NCBI GenBank assembly: GCA_003640385.1
Contig: RCAB01000142.1
Span: forward strand, 1 to 64,000
Length of the DNA stretch: 64,000 nucleotides
DNA from: Setaria digitata
Taxonomy: Eukaryota; Nematoda; Chromadorea; Rhabditida; Setariidae
Direction: 5' to 3'
The notes beneath the pieces are model-generated. The model ran no database searches. It saw nothing but the letters and a program-made list of their open reading frames with translations, and was not told the origin of the DNA. Within the stretch, counting starts at the first letter, position 1. The number at the start of each line of letters is the position of its first letter. Positions 48,764 through 62,799 of the stretch are shown here, in pieces. Made by a program: the position numbers and the translations under genes.

Positions 48764-50606
48764 TAACTATTATTTAAATACTAAATTATTACATTTAAAT
48801 GCAAATTCGATGAATGCTACTGGTGCGATGTTGTCTTATTTTTTTTCTTTCTTTTTTTTTTTTTTTTTAAATTTTAATCATTTTATAAATAAGTATGGTA
48901 TTGAAAAGGCAAAATTTTTGCAAAATAAATTTATAAAGGGGATGGTCTAAGCAATTATAATTTCGAAAAAAATGTGGAATGATTCAAGTATTTAAAAACA
49001 GAAAAGCGAAAATAATTTATAAAATGTAAAAAAATAAAAAAATGAGTAACTTTAAACAGACAACTAGATATTTGAATCTTAATTTCTTCATGATTTTAAA
49101 TGAAGTATTTGAAATGCTAAAAAAAAAAAAAATAAATAAATAAACCAAAATACCATCATTTACCGATATTCCCTATCGTTGAAATAGTATTAATTAAAAT
49201 TTATCTCTAAATTGTGACAAGGAATTTGATGGGTAACTTAGTTAATTAATTAGCCGTGATTATTTCCTCTTCTTCCTTTTTTTTTTTTTTTTTTTTGTTT
49301 TTTGGACGATGAAGAGTTTGTACTTTTATGCGGTAAAATTCATTCGTAAAATAATATGAATTGCATAATAATACCGCACAGTAATGAAGGAAAATAATAT
49401 GAGTAAAAGTATTGAAATATTAAAGTAAATTTCAATTATTGAAATAACAAAATTAAAAAAGACTTAAGCAATGCAATGCCTTTTTCAGTTTTAAATTCAA
49501 AAAAGATTTTGAATTTTAGTCGGGAAAAAATTTGAAAAATAAATAGTAAACGTTTATTGCCTCACACAATCAGCAATGAAGAAATAAATACTTTCTGGAA
49601 CTAATGATTAAGCGCTAACTGTTATCCATCTAGCATCTAATTTCAGTAATTGTTAATTAGCAGAGAAGAAACAAATATTTTTTTTCGAAAATTGAGGAAA
49701 GCAGAGAGAATGAGATGAGACAGCAGAGAAGTGGAAAGGAGATTGAAAAGGAAATGGAAAACTTGAATTTGAAAGGAAAAATGAAATACGGGAGCAGAGT
49801 TTAAATCTAAAATAAATCTTCTAATGAATGGACGAAAAAAAAAAACAAACAAACATACAAACGAAAAGAATGAATTGTTTTTTTTTCCAGTATTATTTTA
49901 GCAATTTCAGTACAAAAATTTAAAAACTAATCATTTATCAGGAAGGAAAAGATTTTTTTCATATTCCTCACTTTTTTTTTTCTCCTTTTTCTTTCACGAG
50001 GGATAGATTAAAGGAAAAAAAGAGAGAGAAAATAAAATTTAAACTATAGTTTCGAACTCTAATCGAACCAAAATAATTCTTAAAAAGAAAAAAAAAAAAA
50101 AAAACCAAAATAGAATAAAAATATTCTTAAAAAATTTAAGCAACTATTAAACCTTAATGATTTGTATGCTAACCATTTTACGGTAATTGCTATTCTGATG
50201 AGAGGGAAAATTTTATTTGAAATAAAACTACTATTCATGCGCAAAAGTATCGTTATTGTTTTAAAAGACAAAAATTTGTGCTCATTTTAATTCTGCTTAA
50301 TTTCAATAAAGAAATTATTATTTGCGTATAGATCATCATATTACTACTGTTAAAGAAAAATTATTGAAAAAAAAAAAAAAAAAAAAAGGAATTTAATTCA
50401 GTTTAACTTCAAGAACAAAGAAAAAGATGGACTGTTATTCATATATTTTATTCCTATTATGAATGAAAAAAATTTGTCAAAAAATTAGTAACTTAATTCG
50501 AATTTTATTTAGTTAGAACTGAATTTAAAATTTCACACATTCTTTGCATATCATCATTATTGCTGAGTAAAAAGGTTATCAAAACAAATTTAATTTAATC
50601 TAGTTT

Positions 50607-50645
50607 GAGAGAGAGAGAGAGAGAGGGAGAGAGAGAGAGAGAGAG
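50607..50645. repeat. (GA)n microsatellite
   Basis: GA dinucleotide repeat with one GGG interruption, about 40 bp, in the gene-free 48-62 kb region. Confidence 0.9.
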
Positions 50646-53634
50646 GAAAAAAATTTGAAAAACAAGGAAGTAATAAACGAGGCTAATAATTGAAAATGTT
50701 ACTTGATAAAGTTCTAGGAAAAATTTTTGCAATTTATAACAAGTTTTCATATATGGGTCTTTTACAGCTACACATCTCATCTATCCTTCTTTATTTGACG
50801 AAATTATACACTCTTTAAAAATACAAAATTTCGGCATCAATCAAAACCGGAATTTGAAGCAATGAAAAGAAATTGAAAAAAAAAAAAGAAGAAAAATAAA
50901 GAAAAAAAATGAAAAAGAAAAAAAGGAGAAAGTTAAAAAGAAAATTAATAATTTTTGCAAAAAAAAAAAAAAAAATTACAAATGAATGAAAAACAACTAT
51001 TTGCTAATGAATAATATTAAATATATTTGCAAAAAATAAAAATAAAAGTTAGATTTATTGTTGTACAGTATGATTGATCTTGTAATATTAATCGCAAAAA
51101 ATAAAAAATAAAAAAGATGGATGAATTAAAAATTGTTAGATAAAACTAGTTTACTTTCATAATTAATTATCGAATTAGCGAATTTCCAATTTTTACCCAT
51201 TGCAAAATTATGATATTAATAGCTAACTTGAATGCTCCTTTTTTTTTCTGCTTTTTTACTTTTTCCGATATCAAATTTTTGTTACAAATGTTTTATTAAT
51301 TGTTGCAAAAGGAAGGAAAGAAAAAAAAAAATGTGCACCTATCAATTTAGATAATAATTAAATTTTTTCTCTTTTCTTTTATTTTATTTTTTAATCAAAT
51401 TTTATTGGATCCACAGCAAATAATTGCCATATGCAAGTGCAAAATCTAACTAAATGAATTTAGTTATGGTAATAAATACACTAGATCGGATAATCGTAGC
51501 GAAAGGCATGCTAAATAAGTAATCATTGAATGATTGCCAATTAATTAAAGTTCATTAATTGAACAAAAAATACACTGCCAATGCTTTCAACGAATCGAAT
51601 TATGAAAAATTCGCAAAAAAAAAAAAAAAAAAAAAAAAAACGCAAAAATTTTAAAACTTGTTGTGATGAAGAATTTCTAAGATATATTGACAAAAAAATA
51701 AAAAGAAAAAAAATAAGTTACATCTTTCATCGTTTTGCAGTTTTTGATCTTTTAACTTTTGACTTAATTTATCTCTTTTATTCAAACTGATCAAATGCGG
51801 GAGTGATAACGGATTATGATAATGAGCATCTTTTTTCGGTTCAGCATTCATGCAGTAATTGCCATTCAAAAAATAAATAATTAATTAATTAAAAAATATT
51901 GTCGAGAAAGGACAGGTTTTATGCCGGATAAGAAAACTTTTGAAAGATGAAATTCATAATTTTGCTTGTTTAAATAGTTTGCCAAATCTTCCCAATGAAA
52001 AAGGAAATAATGATTTTAATAAAAATAAATTTTAAAAAATCAAATGTTCAAACCAATAAAAATAGTTTTTGGCATTTCTTTTTCCGACGTACTATCGATA
52101 AAAATTCGTTGTCAGAAAAAAAAAAAAAACTTATATTAACATTTTGAAAAGAAAGAGGAAGAAAATTAAATAATTTAATTAATACATTAAATTGTTTTTT
52201 TTTTCAGCTTCTTCTTTCTCGAAAAGAAAAAAAGATTTTTTTTTTTTTTTAAATTTTTAATGTTCCTTTTCTTCCTCATTTCTATAGAATAATTTTTAAC
52301 TAATTTTTTTTTTTGAATTTTTTTTTTTTTTATAAATACTATGAAATATTTTGCTGACATTTATGAAAACAGTAATTTATTGCAAATATGGATACTATTT
52401 AAAATTGCAAATATTCATTAATCACTAAATCATAAAAGGAAATGAATGGAAGAAAGACAAAAAAAAAAAGTGATTGGAATAAATTTCAGAAAGTTAATAT
52501 TCAATTATTTCCATCGTTGTTCAATAGCATATCGCCTCTTGTATTTCTGAATATTTCGAATAACAAATCTGATTTACCTCTCAGAACCGGTTGATGTTTT
52601 AATGCAACCGGATTTTTGCACAAAAGAAAAGTGGCCAAAAGTATATGACCAATTGAGTGGATTTAAAAAAAATATATATATATATAAAAACAAACGACTC
52701 TGTGATCTAAAATAGAACAAGGAGAAATCTAGAAAAAAAAAATATATATATATATATATTTATATTAATAGATATTCTTTGTAAAAATTTTGAAATTTAT
52801 TTATTCATCTCCAACTTTCATTTGCAATTTCTTAATTGCATCACTGACAAGAATTGTTTTATTTCTTTTTTCTTTATATATTTTGTTTCAAAAAAAAAAA
52901 AAACCACTTTTAAAACAGAATTTAAAAAAACAGAAGAAATAATTAGCATGAAATTATAAATAATATAACAATGTAAAATGATCAATTCACTTCATTCATT
53001 TTCATTTCACTTTTTTTTTTTCTTTCAACACTGATAAGATAATTAATTATCGAATGACTTACCGCTAATTAGCAACAAAATACCTGCGAATGTGTTCAGG
53101 TATTCATGCAACATTGCAAATAATTTTGCACTAACAGTTAAAAAGTTTTAGTAAAAGTTTTCGTTCTCAAAAATACATTCTTAGTTTTGGCGAAAAAAAT
53201 AATTATAATAAATGATCTGATTGGGTAACTTTGTAGATGATTTAGATAAGAGATTGATTAAATGAATGAATAAGTAGTGATATGGGTGATAAAAATTTTC
53301 TTAAATAATTTAGCTAATTTGATGTGACTAAAGATGGTTTTAATTTTTGGTGAATTTCAGATGACTAGGATTGATAGTTTGCGCAGGCAATTAAATAACT
53401 ATGAAATGGTTCGATGACTGGAAAAGTAAATATGATGTTGCACTTCATTTCTTGTTCCAGTTAAGTTCAACATAATTAATACTAAGAATTTGCTGATTAT
53501 TTAAATTAATTACGTAAATTAAATTGCTTTTCTTAGGCGACTTTTTGCTTTAATATTACTTTTTTCATTTTCATTACCTATTTTTATGTAAAAAGTGACA
53601 AATGTGCATCACAATAAATTCCATGATTTATAAC

Positions 53635-53826
53635 AAATGTCACGTTTCATACTAAACACCACGTATCCTAACAATTGTCACGTCTCATAATAAATATCAC
53701 GTATCCTAACAAATATCACCTTTTATAATAAATGTCACGTATCCTAGCAAATGTCACGTTTCTTAACAAATACCACGTATCCTAGCAAATGCCACGTTTC
53801 ATACTAAATGCCATGTGTCGCGTACT
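53635..53826. repeat. 19-bp minisatellite with CACGT core
   Basis: About ten head-to-tail units of 19 bp. The consensus is aaatgtcacgtatcctaac, with alternate units carrying cgtttcatact or cgtctcataat, so a 38-bp dimer period is also visible. Most units keep a CACGT core. Flanking sequence from about 53599 looks like more diverged units. Confidence 0.9.
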
Positions 53827-54788
53827 GCATTTCGGAACTTATTCAACTGATCACTTTGTGTATATGTTATGCATTAAAGGATATTAGCAAAAATATGCAT
53901 AAAGAGTTGAAATAAAAATATAACCATTCGTAAATAGTTTATGCTGCTCTTTTGTTCTCCCATAAAATATGTTAATTATCTTGAATCCCTAATTAATTAT
54001 GCCCAAGAAAAACAGAGAAGCAAGCAATAGAATGAATATCAATTTCCAATTACTAAATTACAAAATAACGAACTAGCAGTGTTTTGATTTGAAATTTAAA
54101 TTAGAATTGCTGATTTGAAAAAATGAAAAATTAAAATAAAGTCATTAGATCAGAGAAAAAATGAGAGAAAGGAGGAGGAAAGAGGGAGGGATAGAGAGAG
54201 AGAAAGAGGAGAGAAAAAGAAGGAGAAGGAAAGGGGAAAAGAATGGAAAAAAAAAATTGATATTTGAAATTGAACAAATTTGTTATGATTGGATTATTTA
54301 GAATATATTATTACAATTTCATTCGATGAAATTCACTTCTCAAAGGCAATGGTGAAAATTAATTAATTTCCAATTGAAAAAAAGAATTGCCAATGTGGTA
54401 GGATGATGGACTGGGAAATATGAATATATTATAAACTGATAAATGATAATAGCAATTTCAGGTGGAAAATAAATTTTATTTGTAAGTTTTTTTCTATTTT
54501 TTAATCTTTTTAAATTTTTCACTTTTTTGAATAAACCGCATTTTCCGTTTGAAATTATCATTATCATTTATTAATTTATAATATATTCGTATTTCTCTAT
54601 CATCATCATATTATCATGTTGTCAATTCCATTTTCGAATTGCTAATCAATTGATAGGCAAAAAAATGAAAAATGAAAAAAAAAGAACGGCACAAAATTTT
54701 ATTCTACCATTACTATTTATTTGACTGTAAATGATCGATGACTGTAAAAGCAAAAATTTATCACATTGATGAAACTATTTTATCAATG

Positions 54789-54983
54789 CTAATTATTCTA
54801 ATTAAACTATACGAATTAAAATTTTCAAAAATTANATAATTCGTAAATATGAAATCAAAAAGAGAATCTTTTATTCTAATTAAACTATACGAATTAAAAT
54901 TTTCAAAAATTAATTGCAGTAATGNCTAATTATTCTAATTAAACTATACGAATTAAAATTTTCAAAAATTAATTGCAGTAATG
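54789..54983. repeat. Three copies of a 45-58 bp segment around N bases
   Basis: A segment containing attctaattaaactatacg occurs at 54789-54834, 54871-54924 and 54926-54983, with N at 54835 and 54925. Ambiguous bases at the joins point to unmerged contig ends or a collapsed tandem repeat. Confidence 0.7.
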
Positions 54984-57644
54984 CAAAATAGAAAGTAAAA
55001 AAAAGTGAATTTCAAACATTGAAATGAATTTATTATTTGCTAATTTAGGAAATTTGGAAAAGAAAAGAATTATTTGACAATGAAAAATAAAAATCTCAAC
55101 TGTAATTAACATTATTTTACTACAAAGCTGAGCATAAATATTTTGAATAATTCATTTTTTTTTTTCAGCTATTAGCTTATACTCTTTCTCAATTAATTAA
55201 TTACAATAAATATATTAAAATACAATACTAAAACAACATTATTAATTCTATTTGGCCACATTAGCATTAATTTATTAAATGGAATTTTTATCTAAACAAA
55301 AAAAAAAAAGAGAGAAAAAGGAACAAGTATTAAGCAAATAAAAATAATTATAGATTCTTTCAGTGATTTAAAAAAAAAAAAAAAATGAAAAAGAAAAAGA
55401 AAAAATTTAACAACTATCATAGCATTTTTAAATAATAACAAAATTTTTTTCCGATAAATTTTTAAAGAAATATATTATAATTAAAAAATAATAGGAAATA
55501 AAGTATAACAATTTATGCATATAATATATAATGATACTAATTACACTAAGCGAATGAATCTTTTTAACCAGCTACTGTATGCATAAATTCAACTGCTGAA
55601 TACATTTTATACTTCCAATAATTGTTAGCAAATCATCTATTTCAACTTGTATTGACAGGACAAGAACAAGAACAAAAAAAAAAAAATCACTATTAAAAAT
55701 ATCATTATTCACTTATTTCCTGGTAATTAGTATCGTCGTTTCCTTCTAATACGCAAAAAAAAAAAAAAATAGAAAAAAGAAAAGAAGATAGAAAAATCAT
55801 TTTTTTTTTTCAGTTATTCACTTTCCACTCATTAAATACTCTCTCTGCCTATCATTACTAATATTCATTTACTAATTGCAATTAATGATTCATTTAGTTA
55901 GTCGCTGTAAGTTGGCCACTTTTATATGATCATTTCTTATTAGGTATTTTAATTTCCAGCAATTAACCAATAGTTGTAAATCGTTAATTGGTATTTCAAG
56001 ATTAATGTTTAAAAGTACATTCGTTTTGTTTCGTTGTTTGGTTCAGTGCCGAAAAGAAAAAGTGAAAAAGAAAAAAGAGAAATTACAATGGAAAGATGTC
56101 CTTCCGGAATTTTTACTTTTAATATATTGAAAATAATACATGAAATAAATACTCTTTTTTTTTTGTGGCAGTTTTTTCCCTTTTTTTTTCTTTTTTTTCT
56201 TCTCTAAATCAAAAATAATTTAAGGAAAACTATTTTGATTTGATCATATTTCATAATTATTAAAAATTCGAAAAGCGAAATCTTACATTACTTTTTTCTC
56301 CTGTTTTGCACTACTCTTTTTTCCAGTAGAAAAAAAAAGTCAATTCAAATGATTTTATAAATAGGAACATTGAAATGAAAATTTAAATTTAATAATGATT
56401 AGGCTAGCAAATATTCAGATGATAATAAAATGAAATGAAAAAGAAAAAAGAAAGAAAAAAAAAATGAAAGAATAGAAGGAAAGATTGAAACAGGAATTAG
56501 GAATGTGATGATGATGATTATTATTATTATTATTATTATATTTTATTTTTGAGGAACTTGAAAAGTGAAGAACACTCGAAAATCTGATCGACTATCAGTT
56601 GTATTTGAAATTACTAGTTAGAATTTTGGAATAAGACAAGATTTGAATGAAATTCACAAAAAAAAAGGGAAAGAAAAACTGAAAATATGTAAAGATTTTT
56701 TTCTTTTCATTTTAAATCCTACAAAATGTTGTTTCATTTCTATTTCTTTCCTCTCCTTTTTTTTTTTTTTTTTTTAATTTGTTGGAAATTTTGAAAATTT
56801 GCTTGTTATTTGAAATGCTATATTAATCAAGCTCAAAAAAAAAAAGAAAAAAAAGTGGTACTCAAATAATTCTTAATTAATTGTGAAATGAGATTTAATT
56901 TTTCAAATAGGCGATTTTAGAAAAAAAAAAAACGGAAAAATAAAAGAAAAAAAAGAGAGAAACTTTGAAATGGATGCTTTAAACATTGAGGAGCTTGAAA
57001 TTCATTTTAAAGAAAGTGAAGCTTAAAAATTATTGCCAAAAAAAAATCCGAACTAAAGTCCAGAAAAAAAAAAAAAAAACAGGGAAAGAAAAGAAAAAAG
57101 AAATAAAAAGTAATAAAAATTTTTGACAAATAAACTTACTTTCGTGCTGTTCAAACGAAAATTTCAATTATTCATCCATTTAATCGTTTAATAGAGATGA
57201 ATGAAAATAAGCTTTAAATGAAAAAAAGAAATATGCAAAAACTCCGAAAAACAGGTGGCAGCAGTTCCTGTTAACTGTTTTTGAAAGTAAAAAAATCCGG
57301 AATTAATACTTTCTGAAGAAAGGAATTATGGATAATTTTAATCGATGTAATTTTGTTTTTTTTTTTTTTTTTTTTCCACTCAAAATTATAACACTAGGTC
57401 AGGAAATTAAATTAGTTTAAAAGAAAAAAAGTTATGAAAATTTAGTTGTGCTAATTTTTCGTTATTTTATTTGTTTATTTTTTTGTTTGGAAAAAAAAAG
57501 GAAAGAAAAAAGAAACACTACAGGATTTATTCAGCTTTTGCTACACATTTCGCTTATTTATTTCGTTTGATTTTGAAAATGCTAGAAAAAATCTTTAACT
57601 AATGTTCGAAGGGGAAAGGGAGAGAGGGAAAGAGAAGATAAGAA

Positions 57645-57800
57645 AAGAGAACCACGTGAAAAAATACGAGAATAGGAAGTCACGTGAAAGTAGGAAAAGC
57701 AATATCAAAACGTAAAAAACGATAAGTGAATATGAAACAACGATGAAAATAATTTGAAAACGTGAAGCGATACGAAAGTGTAAAATGTGAAAACGTGAGC
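57645..57800. promoter_or_regulatory. Run of ACGTG motifs
   Basis: Two perfect E-boxes (CACGTG) lie near 57653 and 57681. After them, gaaaacgtgaa or a close variant recurs several times up to about 57797. It could be a decayed minisatellite or a binding-site cluster. No gene is recognised nearby. Confidence 0.3.
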
Positions 57801-60594
57801 AAGTTTTAGGCATGGAAGAAAAGGTGGAAATGTGAAAATGTAAAAGAAATGTAAGAAAAAAATTTGAAAAAAAAAACTTAATTAATTATTCTGCTTTTAG
57901 TGTTGAATTTCAAAATACACACTAATTAACAGCAGCCATGCGTTAATGAGTACTAGTAGCAATTAAAAGTGAACTGTATGCAACTGGATCCAATTAGACA
58001 AACAATTTTCCGTAAAATATTTTATTATTCAAGTGAGCATTCTTTTTGTGTCTTGTATTTTATTTATCAGTAAAATATCAAAAAGAAAAGGAATTTTTGT
58101 AAAAAAAAAAAAAAAAAAAGGAAAAGAAATGAACTTAACTAAAAGGAAAATCATTTCGATTCTCAACAATTACAAATAAAAATTTAGAAATTAAAAAATT
58201 AAATCCTCTGTAAAGTGAAAATATGAAAAAAAAAAAAAAAAGTACTGAAAGAATAGTTAAAAATTTTGTTTGTAACTTTCTTCTTTTTTTCATCTTTTAA
58301 TAATTTTATTAATTATTTTCCGCTCTGAATTAAAACAGGCAGCAAAAACACGACATAAAAGGGAGAGAGAAGAGAAGAGAAGAAAGAGAAATAAGATGAA
58401 AGAAAGAGAAAAAAGAGAAATGTAAAGAAAAAATAAAGAGAGAAAAAGAAAGAAAATCGAAAGCAGAGAAAGAAGGAACCAGTAAAGATATTGAAAGAAA
58501 TTTTTTTACATTCATTCATTTTCTGCTTCTTCGTTTCCTCCCCATCCTCTCACTCTTCCTTTTCTCTTCTCTTCCCTTTCTTGCTCTTTTTCCTCTACCT
58601 TTTTTTTATTCTCTTCGTCTTCTACTCTCTCTCTCTCTCTCCCTCTTTTCTTTCATTTCCTCCGCTCAATCATTTGTTTTTTATTCATTCTTTTCTCTCT
58701 CGTCCTCTTCTTTTTCCATCTTCATTTTCTCATTTTCTCCTCTTTCTCATTAATTTTTCTCATACTTTAAGCTAATTACACTAATTATTTCATTCATTTC
58801 TCACTCAATCTCAGTTTTTTCTTCACATTTCAATAAAAATAGGAAGAAAACGAGTTGTTACTTTCTATCGATCACTAACTTCCTTCCCTTTCTCTCTCTC
58901 TCTCCCTCTCTCATCCTCTCCCTCGCGTAATGCATGATAATTTCGTAAGTTCAAATATTTACTTGAAATTAATTCTCAATTAAGCAATTTTTAATGAATC
59001 ATTTGAAAAAAAAAAAAAAAAATTCATTTAATAGTAGAAGGAAGAAGTGCCATAAATGAATAATAATTTGTAGAATTAAATTGAAATATTAAATTTAATC
59101 TAATTACATACGCCTAATTGCAAATGAAATACTTTTTTCCTTCCCTTTCCTTTCCTTTTCTTTTCTTTTCTTTCTTTTTGTATTTTTGTTAAACTCAAAT
59201 TTTCGTAATTCTTTCGTAAATATGAAGCATTTTATTTATTTTTTTTTTTTGAAATAAGATGCCTAATTGCAGTGAAATATTTTATTTTTCTCTTTTCTTT
59301 TGGAAAATTTAACGCGCTTTTTTTTTTTAAAGAAATTTATCATGAAAAAAAAAAAAAAAAAAAAAAACAAGACGAATGAGGATAAATTTGAGGAAAAAAA
59401 AATTTATTTTTAATATATTTCATTCAATTCACTTCAGAAAATCTAATCTTTAGTGCCGAAATTTCTCATTTCTTTCGCTAATTTCTAAAAATTGTTTGCT
59501 GCATATCAATTTTTGAGGCATTTCATTGGATGAATTCTTCCCGAGAAATCTCGGAAGAAGCACAAAAGACAATAATGCGCTGTAAAGCGCCATTTGGTGT
59601 TTTGATAATTCTATCTACTGATAATACAAAAAAGGCAATTTTTGTTCGTTGTTAATTTACACTAAATTTTAAAAATTTCACATAAAATAATCCAGTAGTG
59701 TGATAAATTCTCTCTGGCGATTATACATTTCCTATGATAATAATCAACTACTGATCACAACTGTCCAGCATATCGGTCCCATTATCACTAGCTGATAATA
59801 TGAATGATATATATTTATTTTGGGGCTTCTCAAAGCAATTTCCTCCATAATAATTGGTACCAAGTTTGTCTCCTTCTTCTTCAAATATAACAGTTAATAG
59901 CAAAAAAATATGCAAAAATTTTCTTTCTTTCTTCAACAAATTTCACTCAAAAAAAAAAAAAAAAGTAATGAAAAAAGTTTAAGGTAGTAAATTAGGAAAG
60001 GAAATGATCAGTGAGGGTAAATTTACATTATTTTTCCAAATAAAAAAAGAAAGGAATGAAAGAGATTTGGAGCAAAAAAAAAAAAAAAAAACAGTTAAAA
60101 GCGTATGGAAGGCAAATAAAAATGAAAATGAAAAGTGTAACACAAAATTAAACGACACCATAGAAATTACAAGTTCTTCCAAATTTAATTTAAAAAAGAA
60201 AATTTTTTTCCATACAAAAACAAAATGAAATTTGATAAAAATGCTTAATTAAAGAATATTCTAGATGAATTTGATAGAATGCGAAAAAAAAAAATGTTAA
60301 TTTTAGGTGAAAAAAATTGAAACTTCGGATGATTTGTGTTGATATTGAATTGATAAATTCTGATTAGATAAAATGATTTATGGAATATTAATTACACCAT
60401 GAAATAACAAATCACTATCGGATTCTCTCTCATTAATGAATTCTTATCATGATTAAGTAAAATTTGTCAGAATAGTTTTCTACTTCTTTTCTTAAATTTA
60501 TGCTTTACTTCTTGCACAATTAAAAATCAAATCCATTTGAAACGGGTGCTTCAAAGAAGTGCTATGATTATTATGATTACTAATTAAATCAATT

Positions 60595-60786
60595 ATTTAT
60601 CATTATTATTTATTATTATTTGTTATTATTATTTATTATTATTATTATTTATTATTGTTATTTATTATTATTATTTATTATTATTGTATATTATTATTAT
60701 TTATTATTATTATTTATTATTATTGTTTATTATTATTATTATTTATTATTATTATTAATTATTGTTATTATTTATTATTATTATTA
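60595..60786. repeat. (TTATTA)n microsatellite
   Basis: Nearly 190 bp of TTATTATTATTT and TTATTATTATTG units in a gene-free stretch. Confidence 0.95.
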
Positions 60787-62472
60787 GCTAACTGTTTCCA
60801 AATATAATTAGTCGTATCTTTACATTATTATCATCAGTAAATAGCTAAAATAAGGAATAATTATTAATATTTTATAAAAGAAATCCTGCCAAATTATTGT
60901 TATCACTGATTTCTACAAATTTATTCATCATTAAAAATTATGCAGTCGGTGGCATAGTTCACAATGGAATGAACTAAAAATTTTCGAAAAGAAAAATTAT
61001 GTCAATTTTCGGTTCGTCATGATAAGTGTTAATTAATTAATAACTGTTTACTAAAGTAGTGAATAAACAAAGAGTAAATTGAATGGAACAAATTTAAAAA
61101 TTGAAATTACAATCAAACATATGGCATCGACTTCACATTCCCTCAATTATAAAATTTCAGAACGGTTAATTGGTTAAATTGACGATGATATTATGAACGA
61201 ATAATTATTATTCTTAATATCGTATCAATGAAAAAAGAAAAAAAAAAAGGAAATGAAAACAATTGTGATAATTATAATTCATCGTTTTAAAATGAACGAA
61301 AAAAGAACATTTTTTCAAAAAAAAAAAAAAAAAAAAAACGGAAATCTGAAAATTTCAAACGGAAATTAGAAATGCATTGTTATAGTTTTGTAAATTTTGA
61401 AAAAATTTTTGAAAATTATACGAAAAATCAACGAAGCAGAACGGTTAAATGCCATTCATATATATATATTTGTTCGAAGGAAATATGCAAGTTAGCGATG
61501 TTAAACAATAGATTGACGAATTTTAAATTTTACAGCTAAATAGTTGCTGAGAATGGAAAAGGACTGTTGACAATTGATAAGTAGTGATTGGCCTTCAAGT
61601 TTGAATGTCTCAAAAAGCCCTAAGGCTATAAATGACCATCAATTTTATCACAAAAATTCCTTCTCTGTCTTTCGTTCTCTTTTAAAATCCATTTACACTC
61701 GCCCATTTTTACATCATTTTCTGCTGCTATATTTGTTAGAAATAATTACGCATTAATTGAATAATTACTAAATAATTGCATAAGAGAAGATTTGCAATTA
61801 TTCAATTTTTAAAGAAATAAAACATTGTTAATTGTACAAAATAGCAATGTCTGTTTGTTGCAAAAATATTTTAAATAATAATTTTAATTATAAAAATTAG
61901 TTAAAATAACTTATCCTCATGATCATTTTGATCATCATAAAATTAATTAATTAACATAAATTATTTTACCTCATTACAATATTATTTACATATTCAACAT
62001 TTATCGCTATTTATTTATTTAATTATTTTTTGCAGTATTTTGAATATCGATAAATATTTTTTTCCTTTTTTCTTCTTCTTCGCCATTAAAAAAAAAAAAA
62101 AAAATGATTGTAACCAGTGAAACAAGTGAAACTGATTGACTAATTGCTTGCAATAATCATTTAGCTTAAATTACCTACAGGAATCGAATAATTAAAACTT
62201 ATTTAAAATATGTATATATATATATATTTCCAATGAGTAAAATAATTTATTATAACAAACAATTTTTCTTTTTCAGGAAAAGAAAAAGAACATGAAGGGA
62301 ATTTTTTCAACAGCTCATTCAAATATAATTAGTTTATATGCATTATATATATATTGAAAGGAAAAAAAAAATATTTATATAATAAGAAATGGATATAGTA
62401 TAATGTGGCAAGTAACAAACTACATTTTGTAAAAATTAAACGAATTTTATGAAATAATTGAAATTTTTGCAA

Positions 62473-62760
62473 TCAGTTTCCGGGTGTTAAACTGTGTGGA
62501 ATTTCTCGGAAACAATGCTGATAAATGTTAACAAATGATGCAACATCAAATTTTTGAATTGCTTCAAAAATTTTTTCCTGATTAGTTGTTTTCGAGAAAC
62601 GCATTTCAATTGCACGACTACAACTATCCATAATATTCATATCTTCATCTTCTTTTTGAGGATCAATTGGTTTCTTCGTTGCTATCAAATGTTGAAATAT
62701 CCCAACTAACATATGTCCCCAAATTCGTGTGGAACAAAATAACGCTGCTCCGGCATCATC
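62473..62760 (-). CDS. Last exon of an unrecognised gene
   Basis: A phase-0 frame of 95 codons and a stop, opened by a clear acceptor (ctttttcag at 62761-62769). Its composition is protein-like (balanced charged and hydrophobic residues, Cys, Trp, Pro), unlike the surrounding low-complexity frames. It begins DDAGAALFCSTRIWGHMLVG, has an acidic linker KKPIDPQKEDEDMN, and ends with two predicted helices (IFEAIQKFDVASFVNIYQ) and HSLTPGN. There is no signal peptide or clear membrane helix in this part. Upstream exons should lie at higher coordinates. I found none before 64000, so the gene probably continues outside the window. I do not recognise the family. Confidence 0.6.
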   Translation of the reverse strand, partial: DDAGAALFCSTRIWGHMLVGIFQHLIATKKPIDPQKEDEDMNIMDSCSRAIEMRFSKTTNQEKIFEAIQKFDVASFVNIYQHCFREIPHSLTPGN

Positions 62761-62799
62761 CTGAAAAAGTAGGCATTCATGAAAGTGATTTTTGGAACC

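Larger units (their letters stand above)
48172..62472. other. 14-kb region without recognisable genes
   Basis: I found no exon with protein-like composition, paired splice sites or family motifs on either strand. The content is A/T homopolymers (10-25 bases), purine or pyrimidine-skewed stretches (54140-54240, 58350-58480, 58540-58760, 58880-58925), microsatellites, a 19-bp minisatellite, a duplicated segment with N bases and a run of ACGTG motifs. Apparent open frames are short and made of Phe, Ser, Lys or Ile runs. Confidence 0.5.

Noticed and set aside
48642..48950. Open frame of 102 codons containing a long isoleucine run
   Set aside because: Made by the (ATT)n microsatellite and a poly-T tract.
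58313..58775. Facing open frames rich in Ser, Phe and Leu
   Set aside because: Pure products of an adjacent purine tract and pyrimidine tract.
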